From the NCBI RefSeq assembly GCF_001897285.1, contig NZ_MKSM01000128.1, positions 1 through 64,000 on the forward strand: DNA of 64,000 bases, in the 5' to 3' direction. Made by a program: the position numbers and the translations under genes. Of this stretch, positions 49,077-59,316 are shown piece after piece. Source of the stretch: Nitrobacter sp. 62-23. Its GTDB lineage: Bacteria; Pseudomonadota; Alphaproteobacteria; Rhizobiales; Xanthobacteraceae. The notes beneath the pieces were generated by a model. It was not told where the DNA came from, made no database searches, and saw only the letters and a list, made by a program, of their open reading frames with translations. Position 1 is the stretch's first letter; each line of letters begins with the position of its first letter.

Positions 49077-50900
49077 ATGTTCGAAGCCCACTTTCAGACC
49101 TTCGAGGACCTAGAGGGCGGCGTCGCGCTCACCGCCCGCCTCGCCGCGTTTCGCGAGGAGCTGCACCGGCGGCAATTGACCGGCTTCGTCATCCCGCGCG
49201 CCGACCAGCAGCAGAACGAATATGTCGCGCCCTCCGAGGAGCGGCTGGCATGGCTCACCGGCTTCACCGGATCGGCCGGCCTCGCCGTCGTGCTCGCGAA
49301 GGAAGCCGCGGTGTTCGTCGATGGCCGCTACACGTTGCAGGCGGCGCAACAGGTGGATACCCACGCCTGGGCCATCGTCTCACTGGTCGATCCGCCTCCC
49401 GAAAACTGGCTGGCGGAGCATCTCAGCGCCGGCGACCGGCTCGGATACGATCCCTGGCTGCATACGTCCGCGGCGGCGGAGCGCCTGGCAAAGGCTTGCG
49501 CGAAGGCCGGCGCCGACCTGATACCCGTCGAGACCAACCCTGTCGACAGCATCTGGACCGATCGGCCCGCGCCGCCGCTTGGCCCGGTCACGATCCACAA
49601 GGCGGCGTTCGCGGGCGAAACCGAGGCCGACAAGCTGACGCGCATCCGCGCCGAGATGACCAAGCTCGGCGTCGATGCGCTGGTGCTGTCGGATTCACAT
49701 GCGGTGGCCTGGACCTTCAACATCCGCGGCGCCGACGTCTCGCACACCCCCCTGCCCTTGTCCTATGCGCTGGTGCCCAAGGACGGCCGCCCTGTCGTGT
49801 TCATCGATTCCCGTAAACTCTCCAACGTCAGCCGCGATCATCTGGAGCGCGAAGCCGACGTCCGCGAGCCGGATGCGTTGACCGAGGCGCTGGCCGCAAC
49901 GGCCAGATCCGGCGCGGCCATCGGGCTCGACAATGCCACCGCCGCCGACGCGTTGAACCGCCTGATCACGGCCGCCGGCGGCAAACCGGTACGCGGCAAC
50001 GATCCGGTCGCGCTGCTGAAGGCGGTGAAGAACCCGACCGAAATCGCGGGCGCGCGCAGCGCGCATCAGCGCGACGCCGTGGCGCTGGCGCGGTTTCTCG
50101 CCTGGATCGACCGCGAGGCGCCGAAGGGCACGCTGACCGAGATCGACGTGGTCGAGGCGCTGGAGACCTTTCGCCGCGACACCGGTGCGCTGAAGGACGT
50201 TTCTTTCCCCACCATCTCGGGCACCGGACCGAACGGCGCCATCGTGCATTATCGCGTCACCCGCAAGAGCAACCGCCGCATCGCGCCCGGCGACCTGCTG
50301 CTGATCGATTCCGGCGCGCAGTACGAGGACGGCACCACCGACGTCACCCGCACCGTCGCGATCGGCCAACCGACCGACGAGATGCGCGACCGCTTCACCC
50401 GCGTGCTGCGCGGCCACATCGCCATTGCGCGTGCGGTGTTTCCCGACGGCGCCACCGGCGCGCAGCTCGACACGCTGGCGCGGCAGTTCCTATGGCAGGC
50501 GGGCGTCGATTTCGAGCACGGCACAGGCCACGGCGTCGGCAGCTATCTGTCAGTGCATGAAGGCCCGGCGCGGATTTCGAAGCTCGGCACCACGCCCTTG
50601 AAGCGCGGCATGATCCTGTCCAACGAGCCGGGCTATTATAAACGTGACGCATTCGGCATCCGGATCGAAAATCTGGTGCTGGTCGCGGCCGTCGAGATAC
50701 CGGGTGCCGAGAAAGCCATGAACGGCTTCGAGACCCTGACGCTGGCGCCGATCGACCGCCGCCTGATCGACCGCAGCCTCAGCACCGATGAGGTGCGCTG
50801 GCTCAACGACTATCACGCCCGCGTCCGCCGCGAGGTGCGCCCGCACCTCGATGAGGCCACAAAGGTCTGGCTCGACGCGGCGACCGAACCGCTGGCATAG
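49077..50900 (+). CDS. pepP: Aminopeptidase P family metallopeptidase
   Basis: 607 residues, the long eukaryote-like aminopeptidase P length. Removes N-terminal residues before Pro. Two creatinase-like N-terminal domains (FVIPRADQQQNEYV, WLTGFTGSAGLAVV), then the pitta-bread catalytic domain with metal ligands in DSGAQYEDGTTDVTRT (two Asp), GTGHGVGSYLSVHEGP (His), LSNEPGYYK (Glu) and GIRIENL (Glu). Confidence 0.94.
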   Translation: MFEAHFQTFEDLEGGVALTARLAAFREELHRRQLTGFVIPRADQQQNEYVAPSEERLAWLTGFTGSAGLAVVLAKEAAVFVDGRYTLQAAQQVDTHAWAIVSLVDPPPENWLAEHLSAGDRLGYDPWLHTSAAAERLAKACAKAGADLIPVETNPVDSIWTDRPAPPLGPVTIHKAAFAGETEADKLTRIRAEMTKLGVDALVLSDSHAVAWTFNIRGADVSHTPLPLSYALVPKDGRPVVFIDSRKLSNVSRDHLEREADVREPDALTEALAATARSGAAIGLDNATAADALNRLITAAGGKPVRGNDPVALLKAVKNPTEIAGARSAHQRDAVALARFLAWIDREAPKGTLTEIDVVEALETFRRDTGALKDVSFPTISGTGPNGAIVHYRVTRKSNRRIAPGDLLLIDSGAQYEDGTTDVTRTVAIGQPTDEMRDRFTRVLRGHIAIARAVFPDGATGAQLDTLARQFLWQAGVDFEHGTGHGVGSYLSVHEGPARISKLGTTPLKRGMILSNEPGYYKRDAFGIRIENLVLVAAVEIPGAEKAMNGFETLTLAPIDRRLIDRSLSTDEVRWLNDYHARVRREVRPHLDEATKVWLDAATEPLA

Positions 50901-51036
50901 CGCGCGCGAGGGCTGCCTCGTTCATGTCACGAAAACTCGCGTGGCACCATTCGCGCAAGACACAATCCGGCAAGGACCCGGAAACGAGTTCCGGGCGGCC
51001 AACCATGTCCCGTCTCGTGGGGAATGGCGGCGTAAC

Positions 51037-51064
51037 AAAAAGCCCCGTCATCGCTGACGAGGCT
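51037..51064 (-). terminator. Rho-independent terminator, minus strand
   Basis: On the minus strand AGCCTCGTC and GACGGGGCT form a 9-bp stem with one mismatch, loop AGCGAT, followed by TTTTTG. It lies about 330 bases past cspA on the same strand; nothing else reads into it. The gap 50901-51390 holds this, hairpins and repeats but no gene. Confidence 0.6.
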
Positions 51065-51111
51065 CCTGAGCGTCCGTTTCAGTACATCCGTGAAACGAAG
51101 CATGAGACCTG

Positions 51112-51276
51112 GAGTCTTTCACCGTTTCATGGAAACAGTGAAAGACTTCAGGCTCTTGATTTGACGCGTTTTCTTCACGCGAACCGGTATCCACTTCGCT
51201 CGAAAACGCTATAGGCTCTTGATTTGACGCGTTTTCTTCACGTGAACCGGCATCCACTTCGCTCGAAAACGCTATA
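51112..51276. repeat. Hairpin plus tandem block A copies 3 and 4
   Basis: A hairpin with stem GAGTCTTTCAC/GTGAAAGACTTC (51112-51149) is followed by two tandem block A units (51151-51213, 51214-51276) with few differences. A smaller hairpin CGTTTCA/TGAAACG (51075-51097) precedes them. The same hairpin-A order recurs at 61447. Further on, 51318-51345 has a CCGGGCTTGGCCCGG palindrome, another common intergenic motif. Confidence 0.9.
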
Positions 51277-51390
51277 GGGTGCTTCACACCTTGACGGAAG
51301 CATCTCGATTGTCCGTCATTGCCGGGCTTGGCCCGGCGATCCATCAATCTTCAAGACAGGATGGATGCACGGTCGAGCCCTCATCCCGCT

Positions 51391-51600
51391 TTATGCGAGG
51401 GAAAGGTTTTCCGCGCTGACCTTGCCGCGCATCTTGTCGGTCTTGGCCTCGAAGTTGACCTTCTGGCCCTCATTGAGGCCGCTGAGGCCCGCGCGCTCCA
51501 CCGCACTGATGTGCACGAACACGTCATTGCCGCCGTCGTTCGGCTGGATAAAGCCGAAACCCTTCTGGCCATTAAACCACTTCACTGTCCCTGTCGTCAT
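51391..51600 (-). CDS. cspA: Cold-shock domain protein (CspA family)
   Basis: 69 residues. Single OB-fold binding RNA and ssDNA: RNP1 KGFGFI (13-18) and RNP2 VFVHIS (27-32), with [10 protein letters not shown] at the start. The ATG at 51600 fits the family; a longer in-frame start does not. The 51601-51832 upstream DNA has no gene and could be a long 5' leader, as in many csp mRNAs. Confidence 0.95.
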   Translation of the reverse strand: MTTGTVKWFNGQKGFGFIQPNDGGNDVFVHISAVERAGLSGLNEGQKVNFEAKTDKMRGKVSAENLSLA

Positions 51601-51832
51601 CGGAGTCGTCCTTGTTCCAAAGCGCGCACATGCGCGTTCTCGCGCAGGATTGCGCAAGCCATCCAATCTCAGCGATGTCTTTGGAAAGGAGCCTTCGGTC
51701 TTTGAAAGACCCGCGGCGCTCTAACAAAACCAATGCCGGCAATCGAATACCCTTAACTATAGCATTTCTCGGCTGAAAAGGCAAATCCCGGCCTGCTCTG
51801 GCATTTTGGCGGATCATGACTATATCGGTTCC

Positions 51833-52117
51833 ATGACCAAGTCTCCGCCAAGCCCGGCACAACAGGCACGCAGCGAACGCATGCGCACGGCCGCCATCGA
51901 GGGCGCGAAGGCGCGCGCCGATATCGAAGCCCGCGACATCGCCGTCCGCAAGAACATGGAACGCCTGCGCGCGCTGCGGCTCGCAAAGGAAGCCGAAGAG
52001 GCCGCGCAGCCCAAGCCGGTAAAAGCACCGGCCCGGGGCAAGAAGGCAGCGCCCAAGCAAACCGCCAAGCTGTCGGATTTTCTCGCGGCACAAAAGAGCA
52101 ACGGCCGGACGACGTGA
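51833..52117 (+). CDS. Small basic/charged protein, unknown
   Basis: 94 residues from the ATG at 51833. Predicted helical, with MERLRALRLAKEAEEAAQPK in the middle, a Lys/Ala/Pro-rich linker and KLSDFLAAQKSNGRTT at the end. No family recognised. It reads divergently from cspA. A start at 51806 in frame would add nine residues. Confidence 0.55.
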   Translation: MTKSPPSPAQQARSERMRTAAIEGAKARADIEARDIAVRKNMERLRALRLAKEAEEAAQPKPVKAPARGKKAAPKQTAKLSDFLAAQKSNGRTT

Positions 52118-52269
52118 GGCTGAACGACGTGAGGCTGATTGCGTGACCGCCGAGCGCCAGTGATTGACAAGGCGCGCACTGCTCCGGATCGCTCCGGGGC
52201 TTCCGTGTTTTCTTTCTCGCCATTCCCGATGCGCGCTTGCGCATCTATGGGTATCGACACGCGACTATT

Positions 52270-52336
52270 CCGGAATCCAGTTATCGCGCGAAGCTGGATT
52301 CCGGATCAGCCTGCCATGCAAGCCGATCCGGAATGA
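52270..52336. repeat. CCGGAATCCAG inverted repeat, intergenic
   Basis: CCGGAATCCAG (52270-52280) and CTGGATTCCGG (52294-52304) form an 11-bp stem, followed by a GATCCGGAATGAC end. Same motif family as the 24525-24643 element. Located just downstream of ahcY. Confidence 0.7.
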
Positions 52337-52351
52337 CAGATAATTGGCCGC

Positions 52352-53812
52352 TCAATAGCGGTAATGATCGCTCTTGAACGGGCCTTCGACCTTGACGCCG
52401 ATGTAGTCGGCCTGGTCCTTGCGCAATTCGGTGAGCTTGACGCCGATCTTGTTCAGATGCAGCCGCGCCACCTTCTCGTCGAGCGACTTCGGCAGCACGT
52501 AGACTTCGCGCTTGTATTTGCCGTCCTTGTTGTTGGCGAACAGTTCGATCTGCGCCAGGGTCTGGTTGGTGAACGACGCCGACATGACGAACGACGGATG
52601 CCCCATCGCGTTGCCGAGGTTCACGAGGCGGCCTTCCGAGAGCAGGATCATACGCTTGCCATCTGGAAAGGTGATCTCGTCCACCTGCGGCTTGATGTTA
52701 TCCCACTTCAAATTCTTCAGCGCGCCGACCTGAATTTCGTTATCGAAATGCCCGATATTGCAAACGATGGCGCGATCCTTCATCGCACGCATATGCTCAA
52801 CGGTGATGATGTCCTTGTTGCCGGTGGCGGTGACGAAGATGTCGGCGCGGGGTGCTGCGTCCTCCATGGTCACGACCTCATAGCCCTCCATCGCCGCCTG
52901 CAACGCGCAGATCGGGTCGATTTCCGACACCATGACGCGGCAGCCGGCCTGTCGCAATGATGCAGCCGAGCCCTTGCCGACATCGCCGAAGCCCGCGACC
53001 ATGGCGACCTTGCCGCTCATCATCACATCGGTGCCGCGGCGGATGCCGTCGACCAGCGACTCGCGGCAACCGTAGAGATTGTCGAACTTCGACTTGGTGA
53101 CGCTGTCGTTGACGTTGATCGCGGGCCACAGCAGCGTGCCGGCCTTCTGCATCTCGTAGAGACGATGCACGCCGGTGGTGGTCTCCTCCGAAACGCCCTT
53201 GATGGATTTGGCGACTTCGCCGAACCAGCCTTTCGGCTTCTCTTTCAAGAGGCGCTTGATCAGCGCGAACAGCACCTCCTCTTCTTCCGCGCCGGGCTTA
53301 TCCAAAAATGCCACGTCGCCCTTCTCGGCGCGCACGCCGAGGTGGATCAGCAGCGTCGCGTCGCCGCCATCGTCGAGGATCATGTTGGGATGCAGGCTTT
53401 CACCAGACTTCGCGCCGTGCCAGTCGAACAGTTTTGCAGTGTAGTCCCAGTATTCGGTCAGGGTCTCGCCCTTGACGGCGAACACCGGAATGCCGGCTGC
53501 CGCGATCGCGGCGGCGGCGTGATCCTGCGTCGAATAGATGTTGCAGGAGACCCAGCGGATGTCTGCGCCGAGCGCCTTCAGCGTTTCGATCAGCACCGCG
53601 GTCTGGATCGTCATGTGCAGGGAGCCTGCGATGCGCGCGCCCTTCAAGGGTTGCCTGGGGCCGTATTCCTCGCGCGTCGCCATCAGTCCGGGCATCTCGG
53701 TCTCGGCGAGCGAGATTTCCTTGCGGCCGAAATCGGCAAGGCCGATGTCCCTGACGATGTAATCGGTGAAGCCGGCGGACGTCTTGGCGGTGGCGGTAGC
53801 GGATTGGGTCAT
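52352..53812 (-). CDS. ahcY: Adenosylhomocysteinase
   Basis: 486 residues. Splits S-adenosylhomocysteine to adenosine and homocysteine with bound NAD+. [35 protein letters not shown], the NAD fold [19 protein letters not shown], and the C-terminal dimer tail [20 protein letters not shown] ending in Lys/Tyr-containing FKSDHYRY. Together with metK 195 bp upstream it makes and clears the SAM cycle products. Confidence 0.97.
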   Translation of the reverse strand: MTQSATATAKTSAGFTDYIVRDIGLADFGRKEISLAETEMPGLMATREEYGPRQPLKGARIAGSLHMTIQTAVLIETLKALGADIRWVSCNIYSTQDHAAAAIAAAGIPVFAVKGETLTEYWDYTAKLFDWHGAKSGESLHPNMILDDGGDATLLIHLGVRAEKGDVAFLDKPGAEEEEVLFALIKRLLKEKPKGWFGEVAKSIKGVSEETTTGVHRLYEMQKAGTLLWPAINVNDSVTKSKFDNLYGCRESLVDGIRRGTDVMMSGKVAMVAGFGDVGKGSAASLRQAGCRVMVSEIDPICALQAAMEGYEVVTMEDAAPRADIFVTATGNKDIITVEHMRAMKDRAIVCNIGHFDNEIQVGALKNLKWDNIKPQVDEITFPDGKRMILLSEGRLVNLGNAMGHPSFVMSASFTNQTLAQIELFANNKDGKYKREVYVLPKSLDEKVARLHLNKIGVKLTELRKDQADYIGVKVEGPFKSDHYRY

Positions 53813-53863
53813 GGCACTCTCTGATATCGCACGGGATTAGCAAAAGTAGCGCCCATTGCTGCG

Positions 53864-54001
53864 CCCTCTCCCCTTGCGGGAGAGGGCATCGTCAGCGGCA
53901 CTACAAACTCAACTCGGTGAGAGGGTTCTTCATCTCTCTCGGATCAACCCCTCACCCGCCCTCGCTTTGCTCGGGCAACCCTCTCCCGCGAGGGGAGAGG
54001 G
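53864..54001. repeat. Palindromic element between metK and ahcY
   Basis: 138 bp bounded by inverted CCCTCTCCCCTTGCGGGAG and its partner CTCCCGCGAGGGGAGAGGG; inner CCCCTCACCCGCC. Same family as the element within uvrD. A decayed scrap (CCCTCCCCTCACGCGGAGAG) lies at 18577-18596 beside ilvC. Confidence 0.88.
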
Positions 54002-54006
54002 AAATA

Positions 54007-55203
<1,197 letters not shown>

Positions 55204-55252
55204 CAATCGTCCCTTCATCCGCCAGAGGTGGCGGTCCTTTCGTGCTGTTGAC

Positions 55253-55584
55253 CTGGTGTGGTGGCTCTGACATTCGCTTCAGTATTGCCGCGAGTCCGAC
55301 AAGCGAATGTCAGAGCCAAAACCACACCAGAATATTTTATTTTGCTAATGTTCCCATGGTTCTAACATTCGCATAACAACTCGCTGCGAAGTGATGCGAA
55401 TGTTCGAACCGGAACACTAGTACCCGCTTTCCGAAGTTCGTGAGACATCGCAACACCCCCCTTGACGAACTTCGGAAAGCAAGGGGTACTAGTAACTTTA
55501 TGATTCTAGTACCGCTTTCGATTTGAAATTCCCGAAGATGAACCCGCTGCAAGTGGTGCAGGAATTTCAAATCGGCGGTACTAG
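55253..55584. repeat. Array of four long interrupted hairpins upstream of metK
   Basis: H1 55253-55330: stem GGCTCTGACATTCGCTT (17 bp) plus outer CTGGTGTGG pair. H2 55350-55415: GGTTCTAACATTCGCAT (one mismatch) plus outer GTTCC/GGAAC. H3 55416-55493: GCTTTCCGAAGTTCGT plus outer ACTAGTACCC. H4 55506-55584: CGATTTGAAATTCC plus outer CTAGTACCGC. Each stem has a small bulge between inner and outer arms and a 19-28 base loop. H3 and H4 share CTAGTACC ends. H4 stops 3 bases before the stop codon of the next gene. Confidence 0.95.
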
Positions 55585-55587
55585 ATG

Positions 55588-56940
55588 TCAGTCGCGGCGA
55601 CGCGAAATGACGTAGGATTCGTCGTAGAACCAGAGGCCGTTGTGCTTGCGCAAAACCTCCCTGGTGGCGTCCAGATAGCGGCCGCTTTGGGTCATCTCCG
55701 TCAACCGGTCGTCTTCGACCTGGGCAACGTAAACCGCCGCATTCCACGCTGCGAAGGCCGTCGAGGTACCGATCGATCCCGTGACCTCATTGGGCAGCGC
55801 TTCCATATCGTAGCGAAAAATCGAACGGTGATCGGCATAAGCGTTGAAATTAAGGTCGCGCCCCACCGAGCCGAGCTCGTATTTCACAGCGCGCAATAGC
55901 TCATGACGGCTCACGGCGAAAGGGTTTTCTCCGGGCCAGACCGCCTGGACGATCTCCAGCCCGGGATCACCACCGTGAGAATGAATTCCTATCAAACGCC
56001 CGCCGGGCCGCAACGCCCGCGCCAGCGGGGCGATGATCCGTCGGGCCCTGAAATTGAGGGAAGACCTGGCCCGGTAAGGCTGCGAAGCGATCACCAGATC
56101 GAAGTTGGCTTCGACCCGCCCTGCCCGCGGGATGACCGAATCGAGCAGGAACTGGTGGTCTTCCCGGTAGATCACCAGGACGACCGGCCGCTCGTAGATC
56201 GGCATCCCCGTGACCGGACTGACGTTCGCTCGCCAGTTCTCCTCGAGATATGGCCACAGGTCCCGGATCTGCGTCTCGAACTCGCCCGAGGATGTCCCCC
56301 GCAGCGGCACCTCGCGCCATACCGTGCCGGCCGCGGCCTGGGGTGAACGGGGCGCAAGCCATGGCGCTTCCGCGTAGTGCATGTTGGTCAGCACCATGAC
56401 GGTCGCCGGATGCTCGAAAAGCCGGTCCGGCGCCTTGTCGAGCGTCAGCTTGATGTCCTCGAGGCTGAGTTCCTTGCCCGCGACATAGAACGGCATGTGG
56501 GGAAAGCGGACGTGCATGGAGCGCATCACCCGCGCCAGCACGGTGCCGTCGCCGACGCCCGCGTCGAACACCCGCAGCGCCGGCGGGCGCGGGTGAATGC
56601 TGCCGAACTCCAAAGCGACGCGGTCGGCGATGACGCGCTTCTCGCTGCAGGTATGGACGAACAGCAGATATTTCTGCCGGTTCTCGAAAAAACGGAAATT
56701 GGCGCGGGGATCGCGCCGCTCGATCGGCTCCGGCCGGCGGATGGAGGCCGCGCCATCCGGCGAGCCCGAGGCGATACAAGCCTCGATCCGGTTCAGCGTG
56801 TCGATGGTGATGCGCTTGCCCTCGCGCAGCCGCTGCACGAGCTTGCCGTCATTGACGGCGCGCCGGCCAAAGGTCGATTCCGCCATCCCGGCCCGGCGGC
56901 AATAGTCGGATATCTGGCTCAGCAGCTGGTCGTTTGTCAC
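55588..56940 (-). CDS. HTH-methyltransferase-like protein, unknown substrate
   Basis: About 450 residues from a GTG at 56940. The N-terminal 60 residues form a helix-turn-helix-like module (LLSQISDYCRRAGMAESTFG, then LVQRLREGKRITIDTLNRIE). The rest has a class I methyltransferase look: LRVFDAGVGDGTVLARVM (SAM-binding glycine motif), later LARALRPGGRLIGIHSHGGD. It probably modifies a protein or a small molecule in a gene-regulatory context; the substrate is unknown. A dyad lies just upstream of the start. The N-terminal start is uncertain because an open frame extends to 57054. Neighbour of metK, which supplies SAM. Confidence 0.7.
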   Translation of the reverse strand: MTNDQLLSQISDYCRRAGMAESTFGRRAVNDGKLVQRLREGKRITIDTLNRIEACIASGSPDGAASIRRPEPIERRDPRANFRFFENRQKYLLFVHTCSEKRVIADRVALEFGSIHPRPPALRVFDAGVGDGTVLARVMRSMHVRFPHMPFYVAGKELSLEDIKLTLDKAPDRLFEHPATVMVLTNMHYAEAPWLAPRSPQAAAGTVWREVPLRGTSSGEFETQIRDLWPYLEENWRANVSPVTGMPIYERPVVLVIYREDHQFLLDSVIPRAGRVEANFDLVIASQPYRARSSLNFRARRIIAPLARALRPGGRLIGIHSHGGDPGLEIVQAVWPGENPFAVSRHELLRAVKYELGSVGRDLNFNAYADHRSIFRYDMEALPNEVTGSIGTSTAFAAWNAAVYVAQVEDDRLTEMTQSGRYLDATREVLRKHNGLWFYDESYVISRRRD

Positions 56941-56949
56941 AGTGGTTCG

Positions 56950-56962
56950 ATATGGGCCATAT
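56950..56962. promoter_or_regulatory. Dyad upstream of the HTH-methyltransferase gene
   Basis: ATATGGGCCATAT, arms ATATGG/CCATAT around one base, 10 bases before the GTG start. Possible binding site for the protein's own HTH or another regulator; only symmetry and position support it. Confidence 0.35.
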
Positions 56963-57158
56963 GAATGGGCAACAAAAATGAAGTTAGCCTTCCTATCACC
57001 ATCTGCCCACCATTGAAACCCTTGCCGGCATCTCCCTGCCGATCCGGATTTCAAATCCTCTATGACGGCCGCGGACGCCTCGTCAGCCCCGCGCCCGTCT
57101 GCTAAGACGCGGCCCTGACCGCCGCCTCCGGCGGCCGCCTGCCGATAGGTTTATTTCG

Positions 57159-58469
57159 ATGCGCATCGCCATGATTGGCACCGGCTATGTAGGCTTGGTG
57201 TCCGGAGCCTGCTTTGCCGATTTCGGACACCAGGTCACCTGCGTCGACAAGAATGCGGACAAGATCGCGGCGCTGCGCCGCGGCGAGATCCCGATCTTCG
57301 AGCCGGGCCTGGAGGCGCTGGTCGCGACCAACGTGGCGGCGTCGCGGCTCGATTTCACCACCGATCTTGCCGCCCCGGTGGCGGAGGCGGATGCGGTGTT
57401 CATCGCCGTCGGTACCCCGTCGCGCCGCGGCGACGGTCATGCCGACCTCAGCTACGTCTATGCCGCCGCGCGCGAAATCGCTGCGGCGATCCGCGGCTTC
57501 ACCGTGGTGGTGACCAAATCGACCGTGCCGGTCGGCACCGGCGACGAGGTGGAGCGGCTGATCTTTGAGGCCAATCCGTCAGCCGACGTGGTGGTGGCGT
57601 CCAATCCAGAATTCCTGCGCGAGGGCGCCGCGATCCGCGATTTCAAGTTTCCCGACCGCATCGTGATCGGGACCTCCGACGAACGCGGCCGCAAGGCGCT
57701 TGGCGACATCTACCGGCCGCTGTCGCTCAATCAGGCGCCGCTGATGTTCACCGCGCGCCGCACCGCCGAACTGATCAAATACGCGGCCAACGCCTTTCTC
57801 GCGACCAAGATCACCTTCATCAACGAAATCGCCGACCTGTCCGAAAAGGTCGGCGCCGACATCCAGGAGGTGGCGCGTGGCATCGGTCTCGACAACCGAA
57901 TCGGCACCAAGTTCCTGCACGCCGGCCCCGGCTACGGCGGCTCCTGTTTTCCCAAGGACACCCGCGCGCTGGTGAAGATCGCGGAAGACCACGACGCCCA
58001 GCTTCGCATCGTGGAATCAGTCGTCACCGTCAACGACAACCGCAAGCGCGCGATGGCGCGCAAGGTCGCGCAGGCGCTGGACGGCAATCTGCGCAACAAG
58101 ACCATCGCGGTGCTGGGGCTTGCGTTCAAGCCCGACACCGACGACATGCGCGAGGCGCCGTCGATCCCGCTGATCACCGGCCTTTGCGACATGGGCGCAA
58201 AGGTCCGCGCCTTCGACCCCGCGAGCATGACGGAAGCGCGGCGCGAGCTTCCCGATATCGACTACTGCGACGATGCCTACGCCTGCGCCGAGGGCGCCGA
58301 CGCGCTGGTGATCGTGACCGAATGGGTCCAGTTCCGCGCGCTCGACCTGCCGCGGCTGAAACGCATCATGAAGCAGCCGGTCATGATCGATCTGCGCAAC
58401 GTCTACCGTCCCGCTGAGATGGCGGACCTGGGTTTTGCCTACAGCAGCATCGGCCGGGACCGAGCGTAG
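57159..58469 (+). CDS. ugd: UDP-glucose 6-dehydrogenase
   Basis: 436 residues. Oxidises UDP-glucose to UDP-glucuronate for surface polysaccharides. NAD fold MRIAMIGTGYVGLVSG, KSTVPVGTGD, SNPEFLREGAAIRDF, catalytic Cys at 263 in GPGYGGSCFPKDTRAL, and ELIKYAANAFLATKITFINE. Complete. GDP-mannose dehydrogenase is a close family, but the motifs fit the UDP-glucose enzyme. Confidence 0.93.
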   Translation: MRIAMIGTGYVGLVSGACFADFGHQVTCVDKNADKIAALRRGEIPIFEPGLEALVATNVAASRLDFTTDLAAPVAEADAVFIAVGTPSRRGDGHADLSYVYAAAREIAAAIRGFTVVVTKSTVPVGTGDEVERLIFEANPSADVVVASNPEFLREGAAIRDFKFPDRIVIGTSDERGRKALGDIYRPLSLNQAPLMFTARRTAELIKYAANAFLATKITFINEIADLSEKVGADIQEVARGIGLDNRIGTKFLHAGPGYGGSCFPKDTRALVKIAEDHDAQLRIVESVVTVNDNRKRAMARKVAQALDGNLRNKTIAVLGLAFKPDTDDMREAPSIPLITGLCDMGAKVRAFDPASMTEARRELPDIDYCDDAYACAEGADALVIVTEWVQFRALDLPRLKRIMKQPVMIDLRNVYRPAEMADLGFAYSSIGRDRA

Positions 58470-58713
58470 ATCGTTTCTCCGATGATTCAGTTCTGGAGTG
58501 CGTTGCCGAGGAATGATTCTCTCCAATCCAACCTTATAGAAGGTACGATTGAACGAATCAGACAACTTGCTACTATTCTGGCCAGGCTGTGCGGCCTGCC
58601 GCTCGCTCCTTCGGGAATGGTGAACGCACAAGTTTCCATGACTTGACCCTATTCGGGCGACCGTCAGCAACGCGAGCACTGACATCGAATGCGCCCGGCC
58701 AGGGAGACAAATC

Positions 58714-59295
58714 ATGGAAAGTATCACGCGTTACAAGTCCATGGCGAAAGCGATGCGTCATGCACTTGCCAAACGTCGCATAAATCTGCCGCATAGTACT
58801 TGTCTTGAAATCGTGGCGAGCCAAGCCGGCTTTTCAGACTGGAACGTTCTGAAAGCCGCCTGCGAAAATGATTTGTCGCTAAGTCTGACAGTCTTCATCG
58901 AGCATAGCCGGCAAGCCGAAGCTGTCAGATTTTATGAGGCAGTTTTCGACACGTCTTCAATCGCTATCTATAGCCCGGATAACCAGTGGATCGGGTTTGA
59001 CATGCGAGTTGGCAACAGCGTGATCTCGGTTGCAGGATCAAACCCACGACGCGAGGCAGAGCCATGGCGCGGCGGGCCATTTTTTCCAAAGGAAAAAGGT
59101 GCGGTCAACGTGATCCTTTGCGTGACAGTGAACGACGCGGAAGACGTGCTGCAAAGAGCGGTTGCCGCTGGGGCCACGGTTCGCGACAAGCTGCAAGGCA
59201 GCATTCACGGCATTCGTGGCGCAACGTTTTTCGATCCCTTCGGCCACATCTGGGGAATCCGCGAAAAAACGCCCGGCCATCGAAGCCGCTTCTAA
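58714..59295 (+). CDS. Glyoxalase-superfamily protein with N-terminal helical module
   Basis: 193 residues. Residues about 1-52 (YKSMAKAMRHALAKRRINLP, HSTCLEIVASQAGFSDWNVL) match the short glyoxalase-related helical domain; residues about 53-185 are a VOC domain (TVFIEHSRQAEAVRFYEAVF, ending GATFFDPFGHIWGIREK), as in PhnB-like proteins. The function is not known; bleomycin-resistance or dioxygenase relatives share the fold. GGGAGACAAATC precedes the ATG. The 58470-58713 gap has no gene. Confidence 0.78.
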   Translation: MESITRYKSMAKAMRHALAKRRINLPHSTCLEIVASQAGFSDWNVLKAACENDLSLSLTVFIEHSRQAEAVRFYEAVFDTSSIAIYSPDNQWIGFDMRVGNSVISVAGSNPRREAEPWRGGPFFPKEKGAVNVILCVTVNDAEDVLQRAVAAGATVRDKLQGSIHGIRGATFFDPFGHIWGIREKTPGHRSRF

Positions 59296-59310
59296 TTCTA
59301 TCAGAAGCGG
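59286..59310. terminator. Hairpin between convergent genes
   Basis: CCGCTTCT/AGAAGCGG, 8-bp stem around a 9-base loop, overlapping the stop codon of the glyoxalase-like gene and 7 bases from the end of the cytochrome gene. Possible two-way terminator; no long U-tract. Confidence 0.45.
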
Positions 59311-59316
59311 AAAGGC

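Noticed and set aside
51112..51276. Tandem repeats resembling a CRISPR array
   Set aside because: Only two adjacent units with no unique spacers between them, and the same block is dispersed elsewhere; no cas genes.
55204..55587. SAM riboswitch upstream of metK
   Set aside because: The region is made of long perfect stems; I see no SAM-I, SAM-II or SAM/SAH core.
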